From positions 62,001 to 126,000 of the forward strand of contig NZ_BMYK01000002.1 of assembly GCF_014652235.1 (NCBI RefSeq): DNA of 64,000 bases. The letters run 5' to 3'. Position numbers and translations under genes: made by a program. The DNA comes from Pseudorhodoferax aquiterrae. Lineage in GTDB: Bacteria; Pseudomonadota; Gammaproteobacteria; Burkholderiales; Burkholderiaceae_C. Below are positions 8,364 through 17,528 of the stretch, piece after piece; the first letter of the stretch is position 1; each line of letters starts with the position of its first letter. A model generated the notes under the pieces. It ran no database searches, was not told the origin of the DNA, and saw nothing but the letters and a program-made list of their open reading frames with translations.

Positions 8364-9103
8364 CCCAGGCCACCGACTTTTCCTTCGCTCCGCTGCTCGA
8401 CGCCCGATCGTCGGCCTTGTTCCTGGACTTCGACGGCACCCTGGTGGAGCTGGCGCCCGAGCCCGACGCCATCGTGATCCCGCCCGACCTCGTGCCGCTG
8501 CTGGCCGGGCTGCGCGAACGTCTGGGCGGTGCGCTGGCCGTGGTCTCGGGCCGCGCCGTCGGCGCCATCGACACCTTTCTGCACCCGCTGGACCTGCCCG
8601 TGGCCGGCGTGCACGGCAGCGAGCGCCGCGCCGCCGATGGCAACCTGGTGCTGTTGCCCACGCCCTCGCTGGACACCGTGGAGCAGGCCGCCGCCAAGCT
8701 GCTGCACGACCACCCGGCCCTGGCCGTGGAGCCCAAGCGCGGCGCCGTGGCGCTGCACTACCGCCAGGCTCCGCAGCTGCAGGATCTGTGCCGGCGCACC
8801 ATGGAAGCCGCCGTCGCGGCCTCGCCCGGGGTCACGCTGCTGCACGGCAAGATGGTCTTCGAGGCCAAGTCCTCGCTGGCCAACAAGGGCAAGGCGCTCG
8901 GTGCCTTCCTCGAGGAGGCGCCGTTCGCCGGCCGCAAACCCGTGTTCCTGGGCGACGACACCACCGACGAACCCGGTTTCCAGGTCGCGCAGCAGCTGGG
9001 CGGCACCGGCATCAAGGTCGGGCCCGGCGAAACGCTGGCACGGCACCGCATCGCCGGCCCCGCCGCGGTGCGCGCCGGCCTCGCCGCTTGGCTCGCCCTG
9101 TGA
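8360..9103 (+). CDS. otsB: Trehalose-6-phosphate phosphatase
   Basis: This 247-residue HAD-superfamily phosphatase has the nucleophile motif DFDGTLV at residues 23-29 (D23 nucleophile, D25 acid/base), a SGRAVGAID motif, and the metal-binding GDDTTDE near the C-terminus. It removes phosphate from trehalose 6-phosphate in the cytoplasm, the second step of the OtsAB pathway. The start ATG overlaps the stop of the YbhN-like gene (ATGA), showing translational coupling. otsA follows after 44 bp, the same otsB-otsA order as in E. coli. Confidence 0.92.
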   Translation: MTQATDFSFAPLLDARSSALFLDFDGTLVELAPEPDAIVIPPDLVPLLAGLRERLGGALAVVSGRAVGAIDTFLHPLDLPVAGVHGSERRAADGNLVLLPTPSLDTVEQAAAKLLHDHPALAVEPKRGAVALHYRQAPQLQDLCRRTMEAAVAASPGVTLLHGKMVFEAKSSLANKGKALGAFLEEAPFAGRKPVFLGDDTTDEPGFQVAQQLGGTGIKVGPGETLARHRIAGPAAVRAGLAAWLAL

Positions 9104-9130
9104 GATCCGCCCTCCATCCCAACGCCAGCC

Positions 9131-9140
9131 AAGAAAAGGA
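9131..9140 (+). promoter_or_regulatory. Shine-Dalgarno that fixes the GTG start of otsA
   Basis: The purine run AAGAAAAGGA ends seven bases before GTG 9148. No ATG is available in frame between the otsB stop and the conserved RLVCISNRV segment, so this site supports the GTG start. Confidence 0.7.
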
Positions 9141-9147
9141 ACAACGC

Positions 9148-10572
9148 GTGGCCCGTCTCGTGTGTATCTCCAACCGTGTCGCCGACCCCCGCAAGACCGA
9201 GGCCGGCGGTCTCGCCGTGGCCCTGTCCGGCGCACTGCAGGCCAACGGCGGCATGTGGTTCGGCTGGAGCGGCAAGATCCTGCCCGAGGACGGCGCCACG
9301 CCGGCCGATACGCCCGTGCACCAGCAGCAGGCCGGCAACGTCACGCTGGCCACGCTGGACCTGTCGCGGTGGGACCACGACGCCTACTACCTGGGCTACT
9401 CCAACGCCGTGCTGTGGCCCGTCTTCCACTACCGGCTGGACCTGGCGGACTTCGACACCGGCTACATCGATGGCTACCGCCGCGTGAACCAGCTGTTCGC
9501 GGCCAAGCTCATGCCGCTGCTCAAGGAAGACGACATCGTCTGGGTGCACGACTACCACCTGATCCCGCTGGCCAGCGAGCTGCGCGCCCTGGGCTGCCGC
9601 AACAAGATCGGCTTCTTCCTGCACATCCCGCTGCCGCCGGCGCAGATCTTCACGGCCATTCCGGCGCACGACTGGCTGGCCCAGGCCCTGTTCGCCTACG
9701 ACCTGGTGGGGTTCCAGAGCGAGGCCGACCTGGAGCACTTCAACCGCTACGTGGCCACCGAGGCACGTGCCGAAGACCGCGACGGCGACGGCCGCCGTTG
9801 GCGCGCTTTCGGCCGCACGCTGCGCACGGCGGCTTTTCCGATCGGCATCGACGTGGCCGAGTTCGACGCCCTCACGCATGCACACGACGCCACCGAGATG
9901 TACCGCCGCATGCGCGAGGAGTATTCACGCCGCCAGTTGCTGGTCGGCGTGGACCGGCTGGACTACTCCAAGGGCTTGCCGCAGCGCCTGCGTGCCTTTC
10001 GCGAGTTGCTGCGCAGGCACCCGGACAACATCCGCCGCGCCACGCTCATCCAGATCGCCGCGCCCAGCCGCGAAGACGTGGACGCCTACGGCGACATCCT
10101 GCGCGAACTCGAAAGCCTGGCCGGCTCCATGAACGGCGACTTCGGCGAACTCGACTGGATCCCGGTGCGCTACATGCACCGCACCATGGCGCGCAAGCGC
10201 CTGCCCGGCCTGTACCGCGCCGCGCGCGTGGCCCTGGTCACGCCGCTGCGTGACGGCATGAACCTGGTGGCCAAGGAGTTCGTCGCGGCCCAGGACCCCG
10301 AAGACCCGGGCGTGCTGGTGCTGTCGCGCTTCGCCGGCGCGATGGAGCAGATGCGCGAGGGTGCGGTGCTGGTCAATCCCTACGACAGCCAGGCCACGGC
10401 CGACGCCATCCAGTTCGCGCTGCAGCTGCCCTTGGCCGAGCGCCGCCGCCGCCACCAGACCCTGATGGCCACGATCCGCCGCTGCGACGTGCATTGGTGG
10501 TGCCAGGCCTTCCTGGACGAGCTGGCCAGTGCCGACGCAGAGCAGACCGGGCCCGACTGGCTGCGCCTGTAA
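9148..10572 (+). CDS. otsA: Trehalose-6-phosphate synthase
   Basis: This 474-residue GT20 glycosyltransferase has the same length as E. coli OtsA. Visible motifs are [10 protein letters not shown] with GGLAVAL (N-terminal UDP-glucose loop), WVHDYHL (active-site loop), [10 protein letters not shown] (Arg and Lys binding UDP-glucose phosphates) and [14 protein letters not shown] (ribose/diphosphate contacts). It joins UDP-glucose and glucose 6-phosphate to give trehalose 6-phosphate, the substrate of the adjacent OtsB. It is the fourth gene of the clsB operon. Association with cardiolipin synthesis suggests co-expression under osmotic or desiccation stress, which is inference. Confidence 0.95.
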   Translation: MARLVCISNRVADPRKTEAGGLAVALSGALQANGGMWFGWSGKILPEDGATPADTPVHQQQAGNVTLATLDLSRWDHDAYYLGYSNAVLWPVFHYRLDLADFDTGYIDGYRRVNQLFAAKLMPLLKEDDIVWVHDYHLIPLASELRALGCRNKIGFFLHIPLPPAQIFTAIPAHDWLAQALFAYDLVGFQSEADLEHFNRYVATEARAEDRDGDGRRWRAFGRTLRTAAFPIGIDVAEFDALTHAHDATEMYRRMREEYSRRQLLVGVDRLDYSKGLPQRLRAFRELLRRHPDNIRRATLIQIAAPSREDVDAYGDILRELESLAGSMNGDFGELDWIPVRYMHRTMARKRLPGLYRAARVALVTPLRDGMNLVAKEFVAAQDPEDPGVLVLSRFAGAMEQMREGAVLVNPYDSQATADAIQFALQLPLAERRRRHQTLMATIRRCDVHWWCQAFLDELASADAEQTGPDWLRL

Positions 10573-10655
10573 GGCGGCCTTTCTCCGCCAAGCTGCGGAC
10601 GGCATGGTGCGGCGCCGCTTGACGCGCGCGCCCAGCCTTCCACAATCGCCGGCCA

Positions 10656-12671
10656 ATGCAAGTCCCGGAATCCGGCTCCGCCCCTCTGGAAGCTGCCCAG
10701 CGGCGGCGCGGACCGGCAACGCTGCTGCGGCGCCGCACCCTGCGCGAATGGGCACTGTGGGTCCTGGTCTGGCTGCTCGTGCTCGCCCTGGCCTGGCATG
10801 CGAGCTGGCGTGCGCGCGAGCGCACCATCGCGCAGGACATGCTGCGCCTGCAGGGCCAGGCGCAGGCGGTCGAGATCCACCTCACGCGCCACCTGATCGC
10901 CATCAGCGCAGCGCTGGGGGGCGCGCGCCAGCTGCTGCCCCAGGAGCCGGCCGCCGTGCCTGCGGTTCCGCCCGCCCTGAAACTGCTGGTGGACGCCATG
11001 CCCGGCGTGCGCGGACTGCAGATCACCGACCGCGACGGCCGCGTGCTGGCCGCCAGCCAACCCGAGCTGACCGACCGGGACGTCAGCACCCGGGCCTACT
11101 TCAAGGCCGTACGCGACGGCGCCGATCCCAACACCTTGTATGTATCGCCTCCGTTTCGCTCCGTGCTGGGCAACTTCACGACCGCCCTGTCGCGCACACT
11201 GCACGATGCGGACGGCCGCTTCGCCGGGGTGATCAGCGCGTCCTTCGACGTGGACTACTTCGAGATCGTGTTGCGCGCCCTGCTCTACGCCGCCGATGCG
11301 CGCGCCACCATCGCGCACGGCGACGGCCCCATCATCGTGAGTTCGCCGCTGGAGGATGCGCAGATCGGCCTGGACCTGAACCAGCCGGACTCGCTGTTCC
11401 GCCTGCACATGCAGAGCGGCCGCATGCACAACCTGCTGCAGGGCCGCATGCTGGACCAGGACGAGCTGCGCATGGTGGCCCTGCGCGCCGTGGAACCGGC
11501 GGCGCTGGTGCTGGACCGCCCGCTCGTGGTGCACATGAGCCGGCGCACCGACGCCGTGCTGGCGCCTTGGCGGGCCGAGCTGCGCACCGAGGCGCTGCTG
11601 CTGGCGCTGACCATGGCCGTCAGCGCGGTCTGGCTGCGCTGGCACCAGGGCCGGCGCCAGCTGCAGGAGCGCACCGAGCGCAACGCCGCCCAGGCCGAAC
11701 GCGAGAGCGCGCGCCGGCTCGAGTTCGGCCTGCGCGGCGCCGACCTGGGCCTGTGGGAATGGAACCTGGCGGAGGACACCATCACCGTCAACGCCCGCGA
11801 GATGGAGATGCTGGGCTACCCGCCCACCGACGAGCCCCTGCGGGCGGAGTTCTGGCGCGGGCTGCTGCATCCGGACGACCAGGCCGAGGCCGCGCAGGCG
11901 ATCGCGGCCCATCTGCGCAACGAGACCCCGAGCTACCGGCTCGAGCACCGCTACCGCCACCGCGACGGCCACTGGGTATGGGTGCTGACCCATGCCATGG
12001 TGATGCAGCGCAACGCCCGCGGCAAGCCACTGCGCGTGGTCGGAACGCACCTGGACATCTCCGAGCGCAAGCGCTCGCAGCTCGAGCTCGAGCGCATGAA
12101 TGCCCAGCTGGCCGCGCTGTCGCTGACCGACGGGCTCACCGGTGTGGCCAACCGCCGCCAGTTCGACCAGACCCTGGCCCTGGAATGGGCGCGCGGCCTG
12201 CGCAACCACCAGCCGCTGGCGCTGCTGATGCTCGATGTGGACCACTTCAAGCGCTACAACGACCATCTGGGCCACCCCGAGGGCGATGCCGCGCTGCGCG
12301 CCGTGGCCCAGGTGCTGTCGGCCTGCCTGCGCACGCCGGTGGAAAAGCTCATGCGCTACGGCGGCGAGGAGTTCGCGGTGCTGCTCATCGACGCCGATGC
12401 GCGGGCCGGCGCCCGTGTGGCGCAGCGCTGCCTGGATGCCATCGCCCAGGCCCGACTGCCGCATCCGGACTCGCCGCTGTCGCCCTGGATCAGCCTGAGC
12501 ATCGGCGTCGCCAGCCTGGTGCCGCAGCCCGGGCATGTGCAGGAGCAGCTCGTGATGGCGGCCGACGCCGCGCTCTACCGCGCCAAGCAGCAGGGCCGCG
12601 CGCGCTACGAGCTGGCCACCGAGGACGACGCGCTCAAGCGCCCGACCGGCATGCAGCCGCTCACGCCGTGA
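10656..12671 (+). CDS. Membrane diguanylate cyclase: CACHE-like sensor, PAS, GGDEF
   Basis: This 671-residue protein has a transmembrane helix at 32-48, a periplasmic CACHE-like sensor at about 55-305 (VRGLQITDRDGRVLAAS, then FAGVISASFDVDYFE), a second helix at 312-328, a PAS domain with PAC motif at 350-475, and a GGDEF domain at 485-650. The active-site signature is GGEEF at 569-573 with LTDGLTGVANRR and DVDHFKRYND before it, so it should make cyclic di-GMP. The product-inhibition site RxxD expected just upstream reads RTPV, so feedback inhibition is probably absent. It follows otsA after 83 bp and its end overlaps the convergent treY by 11 bp. Confidence 0.9.
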   Translation: MQVPESGSAPLEAAQRRRGPATLLRRRTLREWALWVLVWLLVLALAWHASWRARERTIAQDMLRLQGQAQAVEIHLTRHLIAISAALGGARQLLPQEPAAVPAVPPALKLLVDAMPGVRGLQITDRDGRVLAASQPELTDRDVSTRAYFKAVRDGADPNTLYVSPPFRSVLGNFTTALSRTLHDADGRFAGVISASFDVDYFEIVLRALLYAADARATIAHGDGPIIVSSPLEDAQIGLDLNQPDSLFRLHMQSGRMHNLLQGRMLDQDELRMVALRAVEPAALVLDRPLVVHMSRRTDAVLAPWRAELRTEALLLALTMAVSAVWLRWHQGRRQLQERTERNAAQAERESARRLEFGLRGADLGLWEWNLAEDTITVNAREMEMLGYPPTDEPLRAEFWRGLLHPDDQAEAAQAIAAHLRNETPSYRLEHRYRHRDGHWVWVLTHAMVMQRNARGKPLRVVGTHLDISERKRSQLELERMNAQLAALSLTDGLTGVANRRQFDQTLALEWARGLRNHQPLALLMLDVDHFKRYNDHLGHPEGDAALRAVAQVLSACLRTPVEKLMRYGGEEFAVLLIDADARAGARVAQRCLDAIAQARLPHPDSPLSPWISLSIGVASLVPQPGHVQEQLVMAADAALYRAKQQGRARYELATEDDALKRPTGMQPLTP

Positions 12672-15579
12672 CCGCCGGCTGGCGCGCGTCCACCCAGTAG
12701 GCCGCCACGGGCAGCGCCTGCAGCGCATCGGCCAGCCGCAGCGGCCCGCGCGGCAGCCGGCGCTGCACATGGCCCATGAGTTCCAGCGCCGTCACGTCGC
12801 CCGCGCTGCCGCTCCAATCCTTGAAGGCCGGCGTCAGGTCCACGCTCGCATCGCCCCAGCAGGCCTCGCCCACGGGCGCCGCGTCGGCGCTTTTGAGCAA
12901 GCGCGCGAACAGGCGCGCCGCCAGCACCACGAGCAGACCCTGCGGCGTGCGCCGCGCATAGGCCACCACATGCTCGCGCGCGCGGCCGGTGCCGCGCAGC
13001 GGGATGTAGGCCCCGTCGCGCAGCAGGGCCGGATCTTCGCGGCGCAGCGCGAGCAGCCGCCAGGTGGCCCAGAGCTTGAGCCGGCCATCGGCAGGCGTGG
13101 CCGACATGCGTGCCAGCCCGGCCAGGCGGTCGGGCTCGGCGGCCAGCAGCAGCGCCTCGTGCGCGGCCAGCGTGCCCTGTCGCAAGGCATAGTCCACCGG
13201 GCGCCGGTTGTCGGGATCGACCAGGCTCAGGTCCTGCATCTCGTTGCCCTGGTAGATGTCGGGCACGCCGGGCGAGGTGAACTTGAGCACCACCATGGAC
13301 AGGCTGTTGAGCGCGCCGAACCAGGCCAGCTGTTTCGCCAGCGCACGCAGATCGGACAGCGCCGGGTTGGGCGCCAGCCGGCCCAGCAGCCCGTCGATGA
13401 AGGCCTGCAGCGCCTGCTCGTACTCCTCGTCCGGCCGCACCCAGCTCGTGCGCAGCTTGGCCTCGCGCGCGGCCTTGGCCATGTACTGGCCCACGCGCGT
13501 GCGCAGCGTGGCCAGGGCGTCGGCGTCGATCTCCCCGTCCGGCAGCACACCCAGCAGCACCTGGTAGAGCAGCAGCTCGTCGTCGCGCGAGGGCGCCGTG
13601 CCGCCGGGCAGCTCGCGGCGCAGCGAGCGCGTGAGCTGGTGCCAGCGCATGAGGCCCAGGCGCCACAGCGCCGGCCGTTCGGACAGCACGGCGATGCGGT
13701 TGCGCACGTCTTCCGAACGCTTGTTGTCGTGCGTGGAGGTCGCCAGCATGGTGTGCGGCCAGCGCGCCGCGCGGTCGCTGCTGGCGCCGTGGAAGGCGGC
13801 CAGCGTGAGGCCCTGGGCGGTCGGGTCGCCGCCGACCTCGTTGAGCGAGACCAGCTGCAGGTAGCGGTAGAACACGCAGTCCTCCACGCCCTTGGCCGCC
13901 AGCGGCGCGCAGAACTGCTGGAAGCGCCAGGCGAAGCGCCGCACCGGCAGCAGCGCATCGGCGTCGCTGCCGGCCGCAGGTTCGCCCAGCAGGCAGGCAC
14001 GCAGGAAGTCGAACACGCTGGTGTCGGCGATGGCCGTGCGCCGGCGCGCCTGGGCGATGGCCCAGTCGATGAACCGGCGGTCTTCCTCGCCCGCCGCCTC
14101 GACCACGTAGGTGCGGTAGACCGGCATGCCGGCGGCGGTCTCGGCCACTGCCGTGCGCAGCGTGGTGAAGCCGAAGTCGCGCGTGCGCCGGTTGGTGCCG
14201 GCGATGCGCTTGAGCTGCGTGACCAGCAGGTTGAGCTCGGCGCCCAGCGCGCCGTAGGCCACGGCGAGCTTGGCGTCGAACACCATGTCGTCCAGGCCGC
14301 CCTTGGCACCGGTGAAGCCGCGCCAGACGCGCTCCATGCGCGCAGCCTGGCTGCGGTCGCTGAACAGGCTGTTGAGCAATGCGCCGAAGCGGTAGCCCGT
14401 GGTGCCGTGCAGCCGCCAGTCCGCCGGCATGTCGGCATGGGCGGCGGTGATCTTCTCGGCCACGACGTAGAGGGGCAGCCCCTCGGCCGGCGCGGGCTCG
14501 TCGGGCCGCAGCTGGGCGCGCCTGCGCGCATGGCCGTCCTGCAGCCGCGCGAAGTACTGCGCCGGGTCGCGCAGCCCATCCGGGTGGTCGATGCGCAGGC
14601 CGTCGACGATGCCCGCGGCCGTGAGGTCCAGCGCCAGCGCGTGCGTGGCCTCGAACACCTCCTCGGCCTCCACGCGCAGCGCGGCCAGCTCGTTGATGTC
14701 GAAGAAGCGCCGGTAGTTGATCTCGTCGGCCGCGACGCGCCAAAAGCCCAGGCGCCAGGGCTGGGCCTCGAGCAGCGCATGCAGCCCGTCGTGGCCGGGC
14801 TGCTGGTTCAGGCGCTCCAGTGCGGCAACGATGGCCGGGCCGACGGGGCGGCGCTGCGCCAGCAGCTCCTGCAGACCCTGGCGCAGGCGGCCCGCGGCCG
14901 CCGCACGCTCGCGCGCACCGGCGGCGCCGCGGTCCTCGCGCGGCGGCATGGCGTCGGCGCGCTCGGCCAACGCCGTGAGGCCCTCGGCCGTGTCGGCGTC
15001 CTCGGCCTGGTCGGCGGCCAGGCGCAGCACCGCGCCCCAACTGGCCGGGTCGGTCGGAAAGCCGTGCTCGAAGTAGCGCAGCACGAAGCGCCCGCCCTCT
15101 TCCTCCCAAGCCAGCTGCAGCTGGCCCTGGTCCAGCACCTCGCCATAGGGCGCGCCCAGCACGGGCAGCAGCACCTTGCCGGCCATGGCCGCATCCATGG
15201 GACGCCAGTCGATGTCGAAGAAGCCGGCATAGGCCGAGGCCTGGCCGTGCGTGAGCACGTCGGACCACCAGGGGTTGTCGCTGCCGATCACGCCCATGTG
15301 GTTGGGCACGATGTCCAGCAGCAGCTGCAGGCCCAAGGCGCGCGCCGCCAGCGCGAAGCGCTCGAAGCCCTCGCGGCCGCCGAGCTCGGGGTTGATCTCG
15401 CGCGGGTCGGCCACGTCGTAGCCGTGCATGCTGCCCGGCCGCGCGCGCGTGATGGGCGAGCAATAGACATGGCTCACGCCCAGCGCTTGCAGATAGGGCA
15501 GGATGGCCTGGGCGGCGGCGAAGTCGAAGTCCTTGTGCAGTTGCAGGCGGTAGGTGGCGCGGGGAATGGAAGCGGTCAT
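12661..15579 (-). CDS. treY: Maltooligosyl trehalose synthase
   Basis: This 972-residue GH13 enzyme has the TreY N-terminus (PRATYRLQLHKDFDFAAAQ, then YLQALGVSHVYCSPI) and the catalytic strand GLRIDHPDGL. It isomerises the reducing-end linkage of maltodextrins to alpha,alpha-1,1, producing maltooligosyl trehalose that TreZ cleaves. The frame is open upstream to 16404, but the conserved start and a four-base ATGA overlap with treZ place initiation at 15579. It is the last gene of the glgB-glgE-treS cluster and runs 11 bp into the convergent cyclase gene. It is longer than some characterised TreY proteins. Confidence 0.92.
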   Translation of the reverse strand: MTASIPRATYRLQLHKDFDFAAAQAILPYLQALGVSHVYCSPITRARPGSMHGYDVADPREINPELGGREGFERFALAARALGLQLLLDIVPNHMGVIGSDNPWWSDVLTHGQASAYAGFFDIDWRPMDAAMAGKVLLPVLGAPYGEVLDQGQLQLAWEEEGGRFVLRYFEHGFPTDPASWGAVLRLAADQAEDADTAEGLTALAERADAMPPREDRGAAGARERAAAAGRLRQGLQELLAQRRPVGPAIVAALERLNQQPGHDGLHALLEAQPWRLGFWRVAADEINYRRFFDINELAALRVEAEEVFEATHALALDLTAAGIVDGLRIDHPDGLRDPAQYFARLQDGHARRRAQLRPDEPAPAEGLPLYVVAEKITAAHADMPADWRLHGTTGYRFGALLNSLFSDRSQAARMERVWRGFTGAKGGLDDMVFDAKLAVAYGALGAELNLLVTQLKRIAGTNRRTRDFGFTTLRTAVAETAAGMPVYRTYVVEAAGEEDRRFIDWAIAQARRRTAIADTSVFDFLRACLLGEPAAGSDADALLPVRRFAWRFQQFCAPLAAKGVEDCVFYRYLQLVSLNEVGGDPTAQGLTLAAFHGASSDRAARWPHTMLATSTHDNKRSEDVRNRIAVLSERPALWRLGLMRWHQLTRSLRRELPGGTAPSRDDELLLYQVLLGVLPDGEIDADALATLRTRVGQYMAKAAREAKLRTSWVRPDEEYEQALQAFIDGLLGRLAPNPALSDLRALAKQLAWFGALNSLSMVVLKFTSPGVPDIYQGNEMQDLSLVDPDNRRPVDYALRQGTLAAHEALLLAAEPDRLAGLARMSATPADGRLKLWATWRLLALRREDPALLRDGAYIPLRGTGRAREHVVAYARRTPQGLLVVLAARLFARLLKSADAAPVGEACWGDASVDLTPAFKDWSGSAGDVTALELMGHVQRRLPRGPLRLADALQALPVAAYWVDARQPAVTA

Positions 15580-17339
15580 GGAGTGTGCAGGCTCACGCGG
15601 ACGGACCAGGGCGGCAGATCCGCCCCGGCATGGGTGCTGTAGATGCGCTGGCCGGCGCTGGCCGGCGCCGCGAAGGGCTGGTCCTGCAGGTTGGCCTGCA
15701 GCTCCCAGCGGGCGCCGTCGGCCAGCGGCCACACGACGTGCACGAAGCCATCGGCGCCCAGCGAGCGCCCTCCATGCGGCGCGCCGGCCAGCCGCGGCAC
15801 GAGGTGCGCGTGGCGCAGCGCGAGCAGCCGGCCCACGAACGCGAGGCGCTCGCGGTGCGGCGAGGTTTCCCGCTCGGACCAGCGCAGCTTGGAGGCGGCG
15901 AAGGTGGCCTCGGCATTCGGGTCGGGAATGCGCGCGCGCGCGGCCTCGTCGGCGAAGGCCGCGAAGCGCTGGAACTCGGCGCGCCGGCCCTGGCGCACGG
16001 CCTCGGCCAGCTCGCCGCCGAAGTCGCAGAAGAACAGGAAGGGCGTGGACGCCGCGAACTCCTCGCCCATGAACAGCATGGGGATGTGCGGCGCCAGCAG
16101 CACGCAGGCGTAGAGCGCCTCCAGCCTGTGCGCATCGGTGAGCCGGTCCAGGCGCTCGCCCAGCGCGCGGTTGCCGACCTGGTCGTGGTTCTGCAGGAAG
16201 GAGATGAAGGCCGTGGGCGGCAGCTGGCCGCTGGGCTCGCCGCGCGCCACGCCCAGGTGCGGCGACACCTGGCCCTGGTAGATGTAGCCCTCGGCCAGCG
16301 CGCGGCCCAGCAGCTGTGCGGGCGCCTGCGCGTAGTCGGCGTAGTAGCCGTCGGTCTCGCCGGTCAGCAGCACGTGGGCGGCGTTGTGCACGTCGTCGTT
16401 CCACTGCGCCGTGGCCGCGCCTGCCGGCCGCAAGCGCTGGGCCTGGTTGTGCTCGTTCTCCAGCACGAGGTGCACCTGGCGCGCGCGGCCGGGACCCTGC
16501 GCGATGGCCTGGGCGATCTCCTCGACGATGGGCAGGGCCGAGTCGTCGCGGATCTGGTGCACGGCATCCAGCCGCAGGCCGTCGGCGTGGAACTCCTCGA
16601 TCCAGTACAGCGCGTTGGCCACCATGAAACCCCGCACGGCCGCGTTGTGCTCGCCGTCGTAATTGATGGCGGCGCCCCAGGGGGTCTGGTGGGCGGGGTT
16701 GAAGAACTGCGGGCAGTAGCCGTGCAGGTAGTTGCCGTCGGGACCGAAGTGGTTGTAGACCACGTCGACGAGCACCATGAGGCCCAGCCCATGGGCACGG
16801 TCGACCAGCGCGCGCAGGTCGTCGGGCGTGCCGAAGCTGCTCTCGGGCGCGAACAGCAGCACCCCGTCGTAGCCCCAGTTGCGCCCGCCCGGCGTGTCCG
16901 CGAGCGGCATCAGTTCGATGGCCGTGACGCCCAGGGCCGCCAGTTCGGCCAGCCGCTCGGCCGCGGCCGCGAACGTGCCCTCGGGCGTGAAGGCACCCAC
17001 GTGCAGCTCGTAGATCACCGCTTCGTGCCAGGGCCGGCCGCGCCAGGCGGCGTCCTGCCAGACGTAGGCCCTGGGATCGACCACCGCGCTGGCGCCATGC
17101 ACGTCGTCGGGGTTGGACCGCGAGGCCGGGTCCGGCACCGGCATGCCGCCGTCGAAGCGGTAACGGTAGCGCGTGCCGGCGCCGGCCGCGGGAACCACCG
17201 CCTCATGCCAGCCATCGGCCAACGCCTGCATGGCATGGGCGCCGCCGGGCTCCAGCAGCACCTCGGCCTGGCGCGCGCCAGGCGCCCACACACGGAACCG
17301 CACCCCGCCCGCGGCCAGGACCTGCGCACCGAAGTCCAT
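15576..17339 (-). CDS. treZ: Malto-oligosyltrehalose trehalohydrolase
   Basis: This 587-residue GH13 enzyme has an N-terminal carbohydrate-binding (CBM48-like) domain at about residues 1-95 and a catalytic barrel with D258 in DGLRLDAVHQI, E294 in LVLENEHN and SFLQNHDQVGNR. It releases trehalose from maltooligosyl trehalose made by TreY. The start ATG 17339 begins MDFGAQVLAAGGVRFRVWAP, the usual beginning of the domain; the open frame further upstream runs through a non-coding spacer. It overlaps treY by ATGA. A 189-bp spacer with a hairpin separates it from the upstream channel gene. Confidence 0.93.
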   Translation of the reverse strand: MDFGAQVLAAGGVRFRVWAPGARQAEVLLEPGGAHAMQALADGWHEAVVPAAGAGTRYRYRFDGGMPVPDPASRSNPDDVHGASAVVDPRAYVWQDAAWRGRPWHEAVIYELHVGAFTPEGTFAAAAERLAELAALGVTAIELMPLADTPGGRNWGYDGVLLFAPESSFGTPDDLRALVDRAHGLGLMVLVDVVYNHFGPDGNYLHGYCPQFFNPAHQTPWGAAINYDGEHNAAVRGFMVANALYWIEEFHADGLRLDAVHQIRDDSALPIVEEIAQAIAQGPGRARQVHLVLENEHNQAQRLRPAGAATAQWNDDVHNAAHVLLTGETDGYYADYAQAPAQLLGRALAEGYIYQGQVSPHLGVARGEPSGQLPPTAFISFLQNHDQVGNRALGERLDRLTDAHRLEALYACVLLAPHIPMLFMGEEFAASTPFLFFCDFGGELAEAVRQGRRAEFQRFAAFADEAARARIPDPNAEATFAASKLRWSERETSPHRERLAFVGRLLALRHAHLVPRLAGAPHGGRSLGADGFVHVVWPLADGARWELQANLQDQPFAAPASAGQRIYSTHAGADLPPWSVRVSLHTP

Positions 17340-17488
17340 GTCAGTTTCCCATTGCGCAGGCGCGCCACCCGCAGGGCACTGAGCCGGCGCGCAAGCAAAG
17401 GTTCGGAAGGCCGCGGAGCAGGCCATGCCAGCGCAGCCGCGGAACTGGCTCTGCCAGGCCGCCGGGTGCGCCCCCTGGAGGGGGGATG

Positions 17489-17514
17489 GGACTTCCACAC
17501 GAAGTGAGAAGTCC
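17489..17514. repeat. Hairpin in the spacer between the channel gene and treZ
   Basis: The arms GGACTTC (17489-17495) and GAAGTCC (17508-17514) pair perfectly around a 12-nt loop that itself contains CAC/GTG. It is flanked by CCCCCTGGAGGGGGG (17471-17485) on the left and a G-run on the right. No U-tract follows on the minus strand, so it looks more like a REP-type or attenuation hairpin than a Rho-independent terminator. The rest of 17340-17488 holds nothing I can assign. Confidence 0.5.
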
Positions 17515-17528
17515 AAACGGGGGTGGTC

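Noticed and set aside
15580-16404. N-terminal extension of treY
   Set aside because: The frame is open but antisense-like in composition and lies inside treZ; the conserved TreY start and the ATGA overlap fix initiation at 15579.
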